A stretch of DNA of 64,000 bases from Ambrosia x helenae (GCA_030844895.1 CM061229.1:110358975-110422974); one strand, 5' to 3'. Shown: positions 36,779-48,021, counted from the first letter of the stretch. The notes: a model not told the origin generated them from the sequence alone. Made by a program: numbers and translations.

Positions 36779-36791
36779 AAGTAGGGGAGAC
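36757..36791 (+). promoter_or_regulatory. Element C polypurine tract with hairpin
   Basis: AACTTCG-GGA-CGAAGTT (36757-36773) overlaps the last codons of pol. It is followed by 18 nt, including AAAGTAGGGGAGAC, up to the 3' LTR at 36792. Confidence 0.85.
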
Positions 36792-39437
36792 TGTAACGTT
36801 TCGCGTTTTTATCTAGCTTGTAATAAGTGATGTTATTCAATAAAGCTTCGAATCTCGACATTTTATGAGTATTAAAAGTATTTTCCATCATTTTTAATTT
36901 AGTATAATCATATATATTCATAAAAATATATTTTATATGGGATTAATGTTCGAAAAAAATAAATGTGTGAACCAGGACTCGAACCCGTGTCCACCACATA
37001 ACCACACAACATAACAACCAGCTGAGCTGCATGTCATATCTGTTCCATATCATACGCGTTTTAAACATAAGGGTTGCTTGTATCATACAAGTTGACCTTG
37101 GAAAGTCAACACCCACAACAAACTTGTTCGATTAACCCACGAATCACGCGATTTATCTGATAATCTCTTGAACAAAGTTTGTTAGCAGTAATATCGGCCA
37201 TATCCCACTATGAATTGCAACTAAAACAAACCAGAGAGTCCGATTTTACATCATGCGACTCGTTCTTTAAATTCAAAATCTATAACCGTCAATTCTTCGC
37301 AGTTAGTATATATAGGACCTCTCCCTAGACCCTAAAGGCACCGAAAAATCAATACCCACTATCAATTTCAGTTATAACACATCACGTAATACAATTCAAT
37401 CGCGTTTTTATTTTTTTCTTCTTGATCGGATCGATGAGCTTGCAGAATGCTTGTAGGTAACAATTCATGCTTTGTTGTTGTTTATCGGCCACAGACAAGC
37501 AAAAGCCCCAACAAATCAGGGGCTATTGCTTGTTGTTTAAGGCAATTGAAATAGTTAGGGTGTGTTCTAATAATTTGGGGAAGATGCAGCCACCTTTTCT
37601 GTATTAAGGGTTTAGAAAATAGATTTAAAACACCAACTGATGCATAGATCAGATGGTGGTAAAACCTTGGGCTAACTGTTGGCCGGTCCTTGTCTGGGTT
37701 CGAATCCGGGCATAGACCATTTTTTATCCTTTTAATTACAATCTATTTTAAGAAGTATATATGTATAATTGAAACCAAGAGTTATTCGTTCTCAGGGTCA
37801 GACCAGTTGGTCTGGCTTGTGATTTTAAAGTTAATGAACAGGCCAAGGACTTGGGTTCGAGCCTTGGCACATACAGCCATTTTTAATTTTTTTTTTTATT
37901 TCCTTTATACTTATATAATCTACATTAATTTTTAAAAATAGATTTTAAATACTTAACATGGCTTATAAATTCTACAAAATTTATTTTAAGTTAGTCTTAT
38001 GATAAAGTTTAATATCCAACTTTTAGTTTTTCAAAAATTATTTATTTATTATATATTATAAATATTACAAGTTTATTCATTTATAACTTCAAAATTCTAT
38101 AAAAATATCAAAACGACTTTATAAAATCCCACAAAAATTATGTTAAACTTATAAATCAATAAAAATTTCATAAATAAGTTTTATTTCAGAAAAATCAGTT
38201 ATTTAATATTTTTAATCGATTTTTGTTATTTTAATCATAAATAAATCATAATAAATTCATTTTTCATTATTTTTACATCAAAATTTCACATAAATTGTTA
38301 TTAATCATTTATATCAGAAATATAATTTTTTGATTTGAAATTTATAAATTTTATTATTTTTAAATATTAAGTCTATATTTTTTCAAATAAGTATTAATAT
38401 ATAAATATTCATTGATTAAGAAAATAATTTTATAAAAATTATTTTCACATTTATTACATTATAATAAAACTATCTTTAATTAATATTGGTCAGAATTATT
38501 TTTTTATTAATTATTTCTTTATTTATTAAGTTATTAACAATTATTCAAATTTAATCATAAATCAATTATTAATCCCCAAATTGGGAACCCTAGCATACTT
38601 TAGACTAGGAAACTTAGACTTATTAAGTTTTCCCCAACACTTATTTAATACCTTGAAATAGGGTGATATTTGGATATACACGAGCCACATTTTATTTATA
38701 TATCAAGGGTCTCCATCCTAACACTAAGGTGAGTTTACATAGCCCCTTTTTACATTCACTATTTTGGGGTGAAACATGTTACAACATTCAATTTACAATT
38801 CAATCATAAGTGTCTATGTGTTATTCTATGTTGCATTATGTCTTAAACATTACTAGGGTAAGCACATTATTCTAGCATAATCATTAACATTGATCAGCCG
38901 ACGGTATACAATGATAGATCTTTTGGACTGACAATCCCACCCGGATACGTGTACCTCCTACATAGGTAGCGTGGGTGATTGTTATCGAACACATAACATA
39001 ATCGAGTGAACCATATGCGTATGGGATGGACCACAGTATTCTAGTCTCAAGGTTTGATTATGCACTCGATTTACCTGATAGATTGTTTTCACATATGGAC
39101 TATACTAGCCATGACACTTGAATTGTACAACATTTTTTTTATTCAATATACAAACCTATGTAATTCTCACCAACATTTTGTTGACCCAAAAACATTTTCA
39201 AAATTAACATGTTTCAGGTAACAATGAAGCTGAAGCTTAGGGTGTGCTTGAAGAAGTTATTTGAAGTTGTTTGATTTATTTCATGTTATGTACTAGCATT
39301 TCAATTTCTTAGACAATGTTTCTTTTGGATATTATGCTATGAATAAAGTATTTAAAATTCAATAAATACCATGTGCTACTGAAACAATCATCAATACGTG
39401 ACATCCCGATGTTTCCGCCATCGGTTGGGGTGTTACA
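36792..39437 (+). repeat. Element C 3' LTR
   Basis: The partner of 28945-31583, with the same three tRNA-like modules, TATA box, U5 donor and acceptor, and terminal hairpin. The GCATT duplication follows at 39438-39442. Confidence 0.95.
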
Positions 39438-39442
39438 GCATT

Positions 39443-42400
39443 TGCACGTCAAGTTCATTCTCATCCTGAATTCGTCACCACTCGGTAGCCTCCTTGCACA
39501 CCCTCACGTACGACCCTCAACCCACAAACCCAAACGAAATAGCCCAATCACAAATCGACCAAACCATTTCCAACATTCTGTCCCAATTCGATACCTTATT
39601 CCAAGAGCCACAATCTCTACCTCCTAACCGATTTCATGACCATCACATACCATTACTGTCCGAATCCACAACCATTAATGTCAAACCATATCGCTACCCT
39701 CATTACCAAAAACAAATCATGTCGCAACTTATCACCGAAATGCTTCAAATCGGAATCATTCAACCCAGCCAAAGTCCATTTTCTTCACCGGTCCTTTTAG
39801 TTAAAAAGAAAGATGGGTCGTGGCATTTTTGTGTCGATTATCGCGCCTTGAATGCAGCCACGGTTCGAGACCATTTTCCAATCCCCACAATCGACGAACT
39901 CCTTGATGAACTCCATGGAGCCACAATTTTCTCCAAAATTGATCTCCGTTCTGGGTATCACCAAATCCGCGTCGCTCAAAGGATGTGTACAAAACGGCTT
40001 TTCGCACGAACGACGGTCATTTTGAATTCCTTGTTATGCCATTCGGCTTAACAAATGCTCCATCAACTTTTCAGGCAGCCATGGACGATTTATTTCGAAA
40101 GGTACTGAGGCAATTTGTTCTTATGTTTTTTGATGATATTCTCGTTTACAGTACTAACAAAAATGAGCATTATGAGCATTTACAAATTGTTCTCCACACA
40201 CTGTCCAGCAACAATTTTCATGCCAAACCTTCTAAGTGTGTTTTTTGTGTGGAGGAACTCTCATTTTTGGGCCATATTATTTCCGCAAAAGGTGTGTCGC
40301 CCGAACCCGAAAAAATCAATGCCATACAACAATGGCCACCCTCGTCTTCGTTCACCACCCTACGTCCATCCTATGCTCGTATTGCCGCCCCGTTAACCGA
40401 CCTCCTCAAAACAAAAGACTTTAAATGGAACCCTGAAGCCCACCAAGCTTTCAACACAGTCAAGAACCACATGAAATCCCTTGTCACACTAGCCCTCCCA
40501 AATTTTACCGAACCATTCGACGTGACAACTGATGCGTCGGGCACCGCCATTGGCGCTGTTTTATCCCAAAACAATCACCCAATCTCCTTTAGCAAGAAAT
40601 TATGCCCCACAATGCAAGCCCAATCTACTTACACCAAAGAACTCTTTGCCATAACTGAATCAGTAAAAAATGGAGACAATACCTCCTTGGCAGAAAATTC
40701 AGAATTTTTACTGATCACCATAGCCTCAAACATATTCTTACCCAAACAATCCAAACTCCTGAGCAACAAAAGTGGGTTACAAAATTAATGGGTTACGATT
40801 TTGAAATCCATTTCAAACCCGGAAAAGAAAACCAAGTCGCTGATGCCTTGAGTCGAGTCGATATTCCTACCATGTTAGCTATATCCCACCCCATAGCAAC
40901 TTGGTTAAATGAGCTTAGATCCTATTTTTCAACTGATGAAAAGGGCCGTCAATTGGTTCAAGACATCTTGGCCGATTCAAATTCCTTTCCAGATCATAAG
41001 TTTCATGATGGCCGTGTATACATTCATGGCAAGTTAATGATTCCACCAATCTCAGAATTGAGAAATCAACTTTTAAAGGAATTTCACTCATCATTCTTAG
41101 GCGGTCACTCGGGCATCAATGCAACAATCAAACACCTCTCGGGTACATTCACATGGCTTGGTTTTAAGAAAGATGTTGCCAATTTTGTGAACACCTGCTC
41201 GGTTTGTTAAGCAATAAAAACTCCTACCTATAAACCGTACGGTTTACTACAACCGTTACCAACCCCGGAATATCCGTGGCATGACATATCCATGGATTTC
41301 ATTACCAATCTTCCACCATCAAAAGGTAAAACAGCTATATGGGTAATTGTCGATAGGCTTTCAAATTCCGCACATCTTATTGCATTATCTCCTGGTTATA
41401 CATCGGCTTCATTAGCGGCGATTTTTATGAAGGAAATATATCGCCTTCATGGGTTACCTAAATCCATAGTATTGGATCGTGATCGAGTGTTCATCAGTTG
41501 CTTTTTGAAAGAAGTCTTTAAAGTCATGGGAACCCAATTGTTGCATTCAAGTGCTTATCACCTGCAAACCGACGGCCAAACCGAAGTGGTTAACCGAGGG
41601 CTTGAGATGTATTTACGAGCCTTCGTTTTTGATGAACCGAAAAAATGGGAGCGCTATCTGTATCTGGCAGAATTCTCGTACAACACGGCTTTTCATTCAA
41701 CGATCCAAATGTCGCCATTCAAAGCCGTGTATGGTCGCGATGTTACTTCCTTGCATGAGTACATTCCGGGGTCTACAAAAGTAGCTTCAATTGAGTCCTC
41801 GTTGTTGGAACATGAAAAACTCATTTCACAATTGAAAGGTACCATTGAGAATGCAAAAAACAAGATGATTAAGTATGCCAATCGTCATCGTTCAGAAAAA
41901 GAGTTTCAAGTTGGCGATTTTGTTTATCTTCGTTTACACAAATATCGCCAATCTCCGGTCGCCATTCGCGCCAATCAAAAGCTTTCCCAGAAATTTTACG
42001 GTCCGTATAAGATCTTGCAACGGATTGGTAAAGTTGCTTATAAGTTGGAATTGCCAATGGGATCTCGTGTACATCCCGTTTTTCATGTGTTGCTTTTAAA
42101 AATGAGCAAGGGAAATGATGGAACTAACAAAGGCGACTTAATCAATTTCGGTCCTGAAAAGGAACTTGGTCTCCTGCCAGAAAGCATCTTGGATGCTCGT
42201 TTGGATACTAATGGGAAAACGCAAGTCTTAGTTCAATGGGAAAAACAACTCTTAGAAGAAGCGACGTGGGAAGACAAGGAAACCTTCGACGTGCAATTTC
42301 CGGATGTTGCAGTCATTGAGGACAATGACGTTTCTCAGGGAGGAGGTGATGTTATGGGCCAGCCCAGTTCTTCAGAACAGGCCCAAGAGAAAGACCAGAA

Positions 42401-42470
42401 GCCCAGCTCGCTATGCAGATTGATCCGCAATTCTTGGAGTATTATGTCAACCATTTCTTTTCTGAATTAA
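39443..42470 (+). pseudogene. Element G RT, RNase H, integrase and chromodomain, broken
   Basis: RT is clear from about 39700 (VKKKDGSWHFCVDYRALN). It shifts frame near 39985 and has the catalytic FFDDILVYS (about 40126). An in-frame gap near 40350 removes the usual GYYRRF segment. RNase H has VTTDASG (about 40522) and shifts frame near 40665. From 40788 to 42470 one frame holds the RNase H end, the HHCC and DDE integrase (MDFITNLPP about 41292; LDRDRVF; QTEVVNRG) with a TAA at 41208-41210, and a chromodomain (VLVQWEKQLLEEATWED, about 42225). The chromodomain is the mark of chromoviruses, where it steers integration to marked chromatin. The Reina call rests on the knuckle type, short LTR and overall reading. 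Confidence 0.85.
42313..42349 (+). promoter_or_regulatory. Element G polypurine tract with hairpin
   Basis: TCATTG-AGGA-CAATGA (42313-42328) lies inside the end of the pol frame. It is followed by AGGGAGGAGGTGA (42337-42349), then TGTTATGG, the likely LTR start. Confidence 0.65.
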
Positions 42471-42720
42471 TTGATGTTTGTTTGTTTTATTTAGTAGTAA
42501 TCCATGATCTCAAGTAGTGGGTAGTCATGGCTAAGGATGTGACATGGTGTATATGCCTTAGTGGCATAGTGGACATGTAGTTCCATTTCCTATTTATAGT
42601 TGTAATGTTTTGCTTAATGAAAATATCCAGAAAATTGTTCCAAAATACTCTCTCTAATCCTAATTTCTTCTAGAGCTTAATCCCCTCTAAGGATTAACTA
42701 TCCAACTGCAACCAACTTCA
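42350..42720 (+). repeat. Element G 3' LTR (probable)
   Basis: Starts TGTTATGGGCC right after the polypurine tract and overlaps the end of the pol frame, as is usual in Reina. It has TATTTATAG near 42590 and an AATGAAA-rich 3' part. The end at TTCA (42720) is a guess, since no second LTR is present. Confidence 0.5.
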
Positions 42721-43029
42721 TGATTTTCAACGGAGATGTTGGTGGTTTGGGGAAGAAGAAGGGGTAGGTTGGGGTGGGTTTAATATTATTTTTTTATTAT
42801 GTTTTTTTTAATTGTTTAATTGTATAATTGAGGGTAAAAATGTAATTTACTTGTTTTTAACGGAGGAAATTAACTGCAGTTAAGAGTAAGGGCCACACGA
42901 GTGCAGTTTTGACAAACTTAAGGACCAACGGTGTAATTATTGAAGCCTTAGGACCAAGAGTGCAATATTTGTAAATCACAGGGACCAACCATGCGATTCT
43001 CTCTTCTTAAAATTATGTAAACGTACGTG
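42721..43029. other. Non-coding stretch, possible Mutator-like end
   Basis: The text around 42830-43000 alternates short phrases such as GTAATTTAC, GGACCAA and CAGGGACCAA. These are typical of plant Mutator-like terminal inverted repeats. No partner repeat or transposase is seen. Nothing else is recognised. Confidence 0.3.
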
Positions 43030-43184
43030 CATTTTTATTATCCTGCTACTCGAGGAGCAACTGTTCATGGACATTATGGGGAAATCCTTTACGAAGGAGA
43101 TACATTAGTTACATTTATATATGAAAAATCAAGATCTTGTGACATAATGCAAAGTCTTCCAAAAGTGGAACCGATGTTAGAAGT
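43030..43184 (+). pseudogene. rpoC2: Nuclear copy of plastid rpoC2, left part
   Basis: In frame it reads VHGHYGEILYEGDTLVTF and IYEKSRS, then LPKVEPMLEV, a well-conserved part of the plastid RNA polymerase beta'' subunit. There is no upstream or downstream rpoC2 text beyond this piece and its continuation, and several residues differ from the plastid consensus. It is therefore a decayed nuclear insertion of plastid DNA, not a working gene. Element D cuts it at GAAGT; the reading resumes at 56813. Confidence 0.88.
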
Positions 43185-44645
43185 TGTGACAACCTGCACC
43201 CTTCATTTTTCATAAATGTGCATAATTGGTTCCTCAACTATTTCAAAATTTTCATTTTTAACCCTCGTATTTTAATAGGACCAAAATTCACAATTTAATA
43301 AAACTTATAATTTTTATAAGTAAAAGTATGCACGTTTTATACTCACATCTACACCCGATCACGTATGTTTCAGACCTTGATACTCAAAGCCCTTAATTTT
43401 CGGTCCTAAAACAACTTAGAAACAGAAGGAAACAAGTCTACAACTTAAAATGATTAAATTAGAAAAATTATTTTTTTTAGCCCTCGCGGTCCGCTGAGAC
43501 AGTCAAACAGTCAAAGTTCCGGTCAAAGTCCTAGTCAAAAGTCCTATTCAAAGTCTCAGTCAAAGTCCTAGTCAAATAGTCAATTCATCTTAAAACCTTA
43601 TTTTATTGTGTTGACCAATTTTAAAGTCTAATTGAATCCAAAACTAGTATAAAAACCCACCTATGACCCATTACACTTTGCACCTCTAAATCGATTGTTT
43701 CAATTCGATTAAACTCTCCCTCATACCTTTCTTCTAGAGTATATTACTTCTACATTTGAAGCTTTGATTATAAGCTCTTGTAATTGGAGAGTTGGAAGCT
43801 TGATATTTTTTCCTATTCGGTTTCTTTTCTTCTAAATTGGACTAGTTTCGTTGATGAATCTTTGGATTGCTCGCATTTTCACGCTCGCTTAGTCATCTAG
43901 TCATTTGGCGAAAGTGAGTACTTCCTATCCCCTTTTTGCTTTTAGTCATTTTTGGGGTGTTACATGTACACTTATACAAATTACAAATACAAGTTCACAT
44001 TTTTACAATACAATTCTAGTACTATGTGCATTTGCTTACAAACGTGCTTTATGCTTAGACATTACATGTAGAATACATTTGTACTTAGTGAAATCATTAA
44101 CATTGTACAAGCCGACCTTAACATTGAATAGCGCTATTGGATTGACAACCCGCCTAGGTTGATTCTCCCCCTTTTTCATCGGAGAATCCGTGGTCATTGT
44201 TAAGTTATTATCCATTTATTGGATAAGTACACCGCCGTTCATTTAGTACATTATACAGTCACAGGATTGATTTCGCTCATTTGTATGATACATAGTTTAC
44301 ATAATTGCATTGTAGCTTTGCACTTGAATTGTATAACATTTTCCAACTTACTATATGTATTAAAACTAGGAATGCTCACCAACATTTCATATGTTGACAA
44401 AACTTATTTTGTACATGTTTCAGGTGCAGTTTGATGTTAGTTCCATAGAATTGGATTTTAGTGCTTGCTTTTAATAATTTATTTCAAATTTCCTGTTTTG
44501 TTCAGACTTTTGTATTTTTCCCATTTCATCCATGTAAGACAATTTAAATTATTCAATAATATATTTACATTTTAGTACCATGTGCTTTTGAACAATCGTC
44601 ACTACGTGACACTTCGATGATTCCGCCATCGGTTGGGGTGTTACA
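43185..44645 (+). repeat. Element D 5' LTR
   Basis: A TATA box (TATAAAAA) is at 43648-43655. Upstream, 43501-43583 carries seven AGTCAA/GGTCAA words, the reverse of the W-box core TTGACY. An intron-like segment spans 43914-44423 (AAA/GTGAGTAC to CATGTTTCAG). The U5 end has the hairpin CGATG-ATTCCGC-CATCG (44615-44631). Confidence 0.95.
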
Positions 44646-44648
44646 GAT

Positions 44649-44714
44649 TGGTATCAGAGCCATGGTTATAGGGAATTAGGTTATTAGAATGCCTTTTAGC
44701 CTAGTCTATAACCA
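44649..44714 (+). promoter_or_regulatory. Element D primer-binding site and hairpin
   Basis: TGGTATCAGAGCC (44649-44661). TGGTTATAG (44663-44671) pairs with CTATAACCA (44706-44714). The LTR ends 3 nt before the primer site. Confidence 0.92.
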
Positions 44715-44850
44715 AGCTTACGTTCACGAGTCCTCTCGTGTTTATTTCTCTTTATCCTATTATTTTCTTTCAAGATATTTTCGCTATGATTCTTTCTCGT
44801 TATTCTTTCGGTGTGTTGTTTAAAGAAGAAGATACTCGTATTTCACAAAC

Positions 44851-45103
44851 GAAACGATATCACCAAGTTAGGAGTGACATCCATACCTTGGTGATTAGTT
44901 TCACTCCTCTATATGTCATTTATCTTAGGAATATATCTTTGAGATAGGAGTGACATTCACACCTCAAAGAGTATTTCTTTCAAAAAGGAACTTAACCACT
45001 AAGCTGGGAGTGATATCCTTAACTTAGCCATTGGTTTCATTCCACAATCGTTTTCAATTTTGAAATACATCTTTGAGTTAGGAGTGAAATCCAAATATCA
45101 AGG
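44851..45103 (+). repeat. Four tandem stem-loops with a common 19-nt loop in the D leader
   Basis: H1: ATCACCAAG/CTTGGTGAT (44859-44867, 44887-44895), extended by GAAAC/GTTTC. H2: CTTTGAG/CTCAAAG (44937-44943, 44963-44969). H3: CTAAG/CTTAG (44999-45003, 45023-45027), extended by AACCA/TTGGTT. H4: CTTTGA/TCAAGG (45071-45076, 45098-45103, with a G-A pair inside). Every loop is 19 nt with GGAGTGA then AT(C/T)C. H1 loop: TTAGGAGTGACATCCATAC. Stems differ, pairing is kept. Confidence 0.75.
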
Positions 45104-45163
45104 ATCTATTTTTGCATATCGTTTTTAATCTCGCTAAAGTTTTGGAATTCACTATTGATGGGG

Positions 45164-45319
45164 CACGTGCAATCTGGAAGGGTGAGCGCCTGTATCCCGA
45201 GTTTTCTATCTAGGCCTGGTATTTCGTATAAATCCCAATCAGACGAGGGACCCGTATACCTACCTGAGAACTCTTGGGATGAGCATTCACATATAGGCTA
45301 AAGTACGCCCCCACAAGTC
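45164..45319 (+). promoter_or_regulatory. Conserved leader block of element D
   Basis: Matches the leader blocks of C (31867-32015) and E (50392-50537), starting GCACGTGCAATCTGG. In C and E it lies upstream of gag; in D it is kept although gag is gone. Confidence 0.65.
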
Positions 45320-47118
45320 ACTAGGAAATTTCAAATACTTGAGTTGGTCAAAGTTTTCTATAGAAACAATTCCAATGTTTTATATCATTGATATTTATGT
45401 TTGTTTATCATTTGAAGATTCCATTTAATCACTTGATGTTTCATATGCCATTATTCATTGATCATTCGCTTTTGAATCCCTTATCATCATTACTAAAACT
45501 TTTGTTCGATATATTATCGCATTAAAGCTTACACTATTTCACTTATGCTCATGATTTTTACACTATAAGGTATTACTCGTTTTGCGTTAAAACATTTTTA
45601 CCCACGACTTAAGTTTTAAACTCTGTGTTTAACTTTGATCACATCCTGATTTTAGGAATGTTGCGTCATCATACAGTTAAAAATGAACATGGTTTTTCCA
45701 AACTTATTATTTTAACCTGTTTTATACCTTCATGTTTACAAACTTACTTGATCGAAGTCATAGTATATCCTCATATACCTAATACTAATATTGCTGCACC
45801 CAGTCTCCTAAGCCATAGCCAACTACCATTAGTTAGAACTTCTTAGTCAGACTAAACTCATACATAAATGCCTACCTACACGATACGCACCAGTACACTA
45901 CTCTCTAAAATGATTAATTTGACAGCTTATTCTATAAGTCTTTTCACAGAGCCTATTCGCCAAATTAGAACACACTTTTCATACACATTGTGCCTTGAAA
46001 CAAATAGCCCGCTATGAGCCCAAAGAGATGCCTTAACGATCCTGCAAATAAATGATCTTTCAATGTATAAATTTCGTAAAAGTTTGAAAATTTAAAAGGT
46101 TTCAAGTTTACCCAGTCTTAACGGGTTACACTTCGATTTTCTCAACATTTCATAACAATTAAAAATTTCCAACTTTTCAACCCACAAGTTAAAGAAATGT
46201 TTAAATACGGAAAATTTTATTTTCCAAAATTCGTGAGGGCATCTGGGATCATTCACAACCTTCACATCATTTTAAATCTTGGTCTTTCAAAACACATTAG
46301 ATTTACACACACTTCATGAAATGGTTTCATCTTGCATTTTATAAACTTGCATTACATATTTTACAAATCAAATGTAAATCCGCATGTTTTCATATAACGT
46401 ATCCAATATATGTTTTCGGGAGGAATTTGCAACTAATAATATACCTTATAACACTTTTCAAACTCGACTTCTCGTAAACACGTGAAAATGTGTACCTACG
46501 AAATCTTTTCAAGTGAACCTGTTTCAAACTTAAAACATTCTTTGGTTTCCAAAAAGTTATCCTCATACCAGTAGACTATACGTCTGTTCTGCGCACTTTC
46601 ATTTACAGTAAATTTCATTATTTTTTTTACACCATTCTATTTATAGTTACGTTCGTACATTATCTTATTATTTTTGCATTATTCTTTTGTTGGTAGTTAT
46701 TTTCATGCATTATTCGCAACTATTCTCACACTAGTTATTAGTAGTTATTCTTACAACACTAGTTTTGAGCATTAATTTAACTCGTTTAGTTTCATTTTGT
46801 GCAAATTGTGCGATTTACTCGATTTAAGTTATGTTATTCTTTCAATCGAAATTTTATGCTATACTTATATACTTACATGAACGCATATTTGGTATGCATA
46901 TTTTTTTTTTGTTGTGAGCAAAACCCTGTTATACTTTACATTATTTTGTTCATCATCATGACCAACGAACATACTAATTGATAGCTCGTATGAGATCTAA
47001 GCCAGTTCCCATGTACGAGTCGGTTCAGAGTATTCCTCTAACCCAAGGGGAACGGTGTAATCCTCAGAGTTTATCAATATGGTTGTTTAGAGCCCAATGA
47101 TGTGAACAAAAATTTACC
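45320..47118 (+). other. Interior of element D, no coding content seen
   Basis: About 1.8 kb of AT-rich text. The open frames here are short and have no retroviral motif. I see no recognisable gene, RNA gene or repeat. Confidence 0.6.
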
Positions 47119-47240
47119 GGTTAAGGGTGAACCCGAAAGGTGAAGAACCCCTAATCATGTCTTATACTTACACATTAATCTCATTACGGTTAAAAGGTGA
47201 ACCTGAAAGGGGAAGAACCTCTAACCGCATCTTATACTTG
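47119..47240. repeat. Two-copy tandem repeat in element D
   Basis: Copies at about 47119-47170 and 47188-47240, a period of about 69 bp. They share GGTTAA..GGTGAACC.GAAAGG and CTTATACTT. Function unknown. Confidence 0.7.
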
Positions 47241-47330
47241 AGCAGTATCTACTACTTAACACATTTTGGTTGCACGCATTATTTCTTGTATTACTTATGT
47301 TAGTGTTATAGAAAAGCATAGCACCCTAGT

Positions 47331-47406
47331 GTAAGGTAAATCGATGATTACGGTCCGGAACGCAATCATGGATTTACAGGTACATGGGGGTGGTATGTGA
47401 TTCTAC
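47331..47406 (+). promoter_or_regulatory. Conserved 3' block of element D
   Basis: GTAAGGTAAAT...CGGTCCGGAACG...ATTTACAGGTACAT, nearly the same as 52316-52389 in E. It lies in the non-coding 3' part of both elements. Confidence 0.6.
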
Positions 47407-47735
47407 TTAGGCTATTGGTAAACAATCAGTACGAGTCCAAAGTATCAGTAGTGTGGTGGGTTAGCTGCGGTACACCCTATATATAAGCACGAGCGATACT
47501 GTGGGAGCGGACTAAGAGTCTGACCAAGAACCTACCCATTACTATCTCTTTATTAGATCGTTGACTAGTAGCTAGCATTTTCGATAAGAATGTTCTTACA
47601 CGAGCTTCAATTCGTCTTCCTAGAGTCTTTCTCTTGACCACCCACACAGAAAACTAAAACCTTGTGTACTCGTACATCCTTGGTTGTTTGGCTTCTTGTT
47701 GCATATCCTAATAAAGTTCAGTCAGAAACATTTCT

Positions 47736-47750
47736 AAAGAAGGGGAGACT
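47736..47750 (+). promoter_or_regulatory. Polypurine-like tract at the E insertion site
   Basis: AAAGAAGGGGAGACT resembles the D and E polypurine tracts. It lies just before the E insertion point, about 270 bp inside D's true tract once E is removed. No hairpin precedes it. Confidence 0.4.
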
Positions 47751-47815
47751 GCTGTAACATCACGTATAAATACATATTTTTCATCACCTTAATTATACTT
47801 AAATTATTTCAAAAC

Positions 47816-47852
<37 letters not shown>

Positions 47853-48021
47853 TAATAACAATACATTTAGTTTTAAAAAACAAGTGAGGTTAAGAACAAA
47901 CAAAACAACTATAAGCCTAGCCCACCTCTTCCTTTGTTTTAAAAATTGTTCGGAGCCCAGACAAATGTCCAGCCCAAGATCAAAACCCGGCCCATTAGCC
48001 ACTCCCCCCCCTTCGCTGTTT

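Larger units (their letters stand above)
28945..39437 (+). mobile_element. Element C: Tekay/Del-like Ty3/gypsy element, nearly complete
   Basis: 10.5 kb, with LTRs of about 2.64 kb (TGTAA...GTTACA), flanked by GCATT at 28940-28944 and 39438-39442. It has an iMet primer site, leader, one gag-pol frame and a polypurine tract. Only two nonsense codons interrupt the frame, so it is the least damaged pol in the window. The LTRs differ by a few per cent by eye. It sits in the protease of G. Confidence 0.95.
28200..42720 (+). mobile_element. Element G: Reina-type chromovirus, 5'-truncated, split by C
   Basis: The parts are 28200-28944 and 39443-42720. A Reina-type knuckle, protease, RT, RNase H, integrase and chromodomain are present in order on +. 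No 5' LTR, primer site or capsid part is visible; the text passes from the Harbinger ORF1 end to G within about 60 bp near 28160-28215. The 3' LTR is short (about 370 bp), as usual for Reina. There are many frameshifts and a deletion in RT, so it is old and inactive. Confidence 0.8.

Noticed and set aside
43905..44434. Short frames in the D LTR, repeated at 56072-56601
   Set aside because: LTR sequence, low complexity, no motif.
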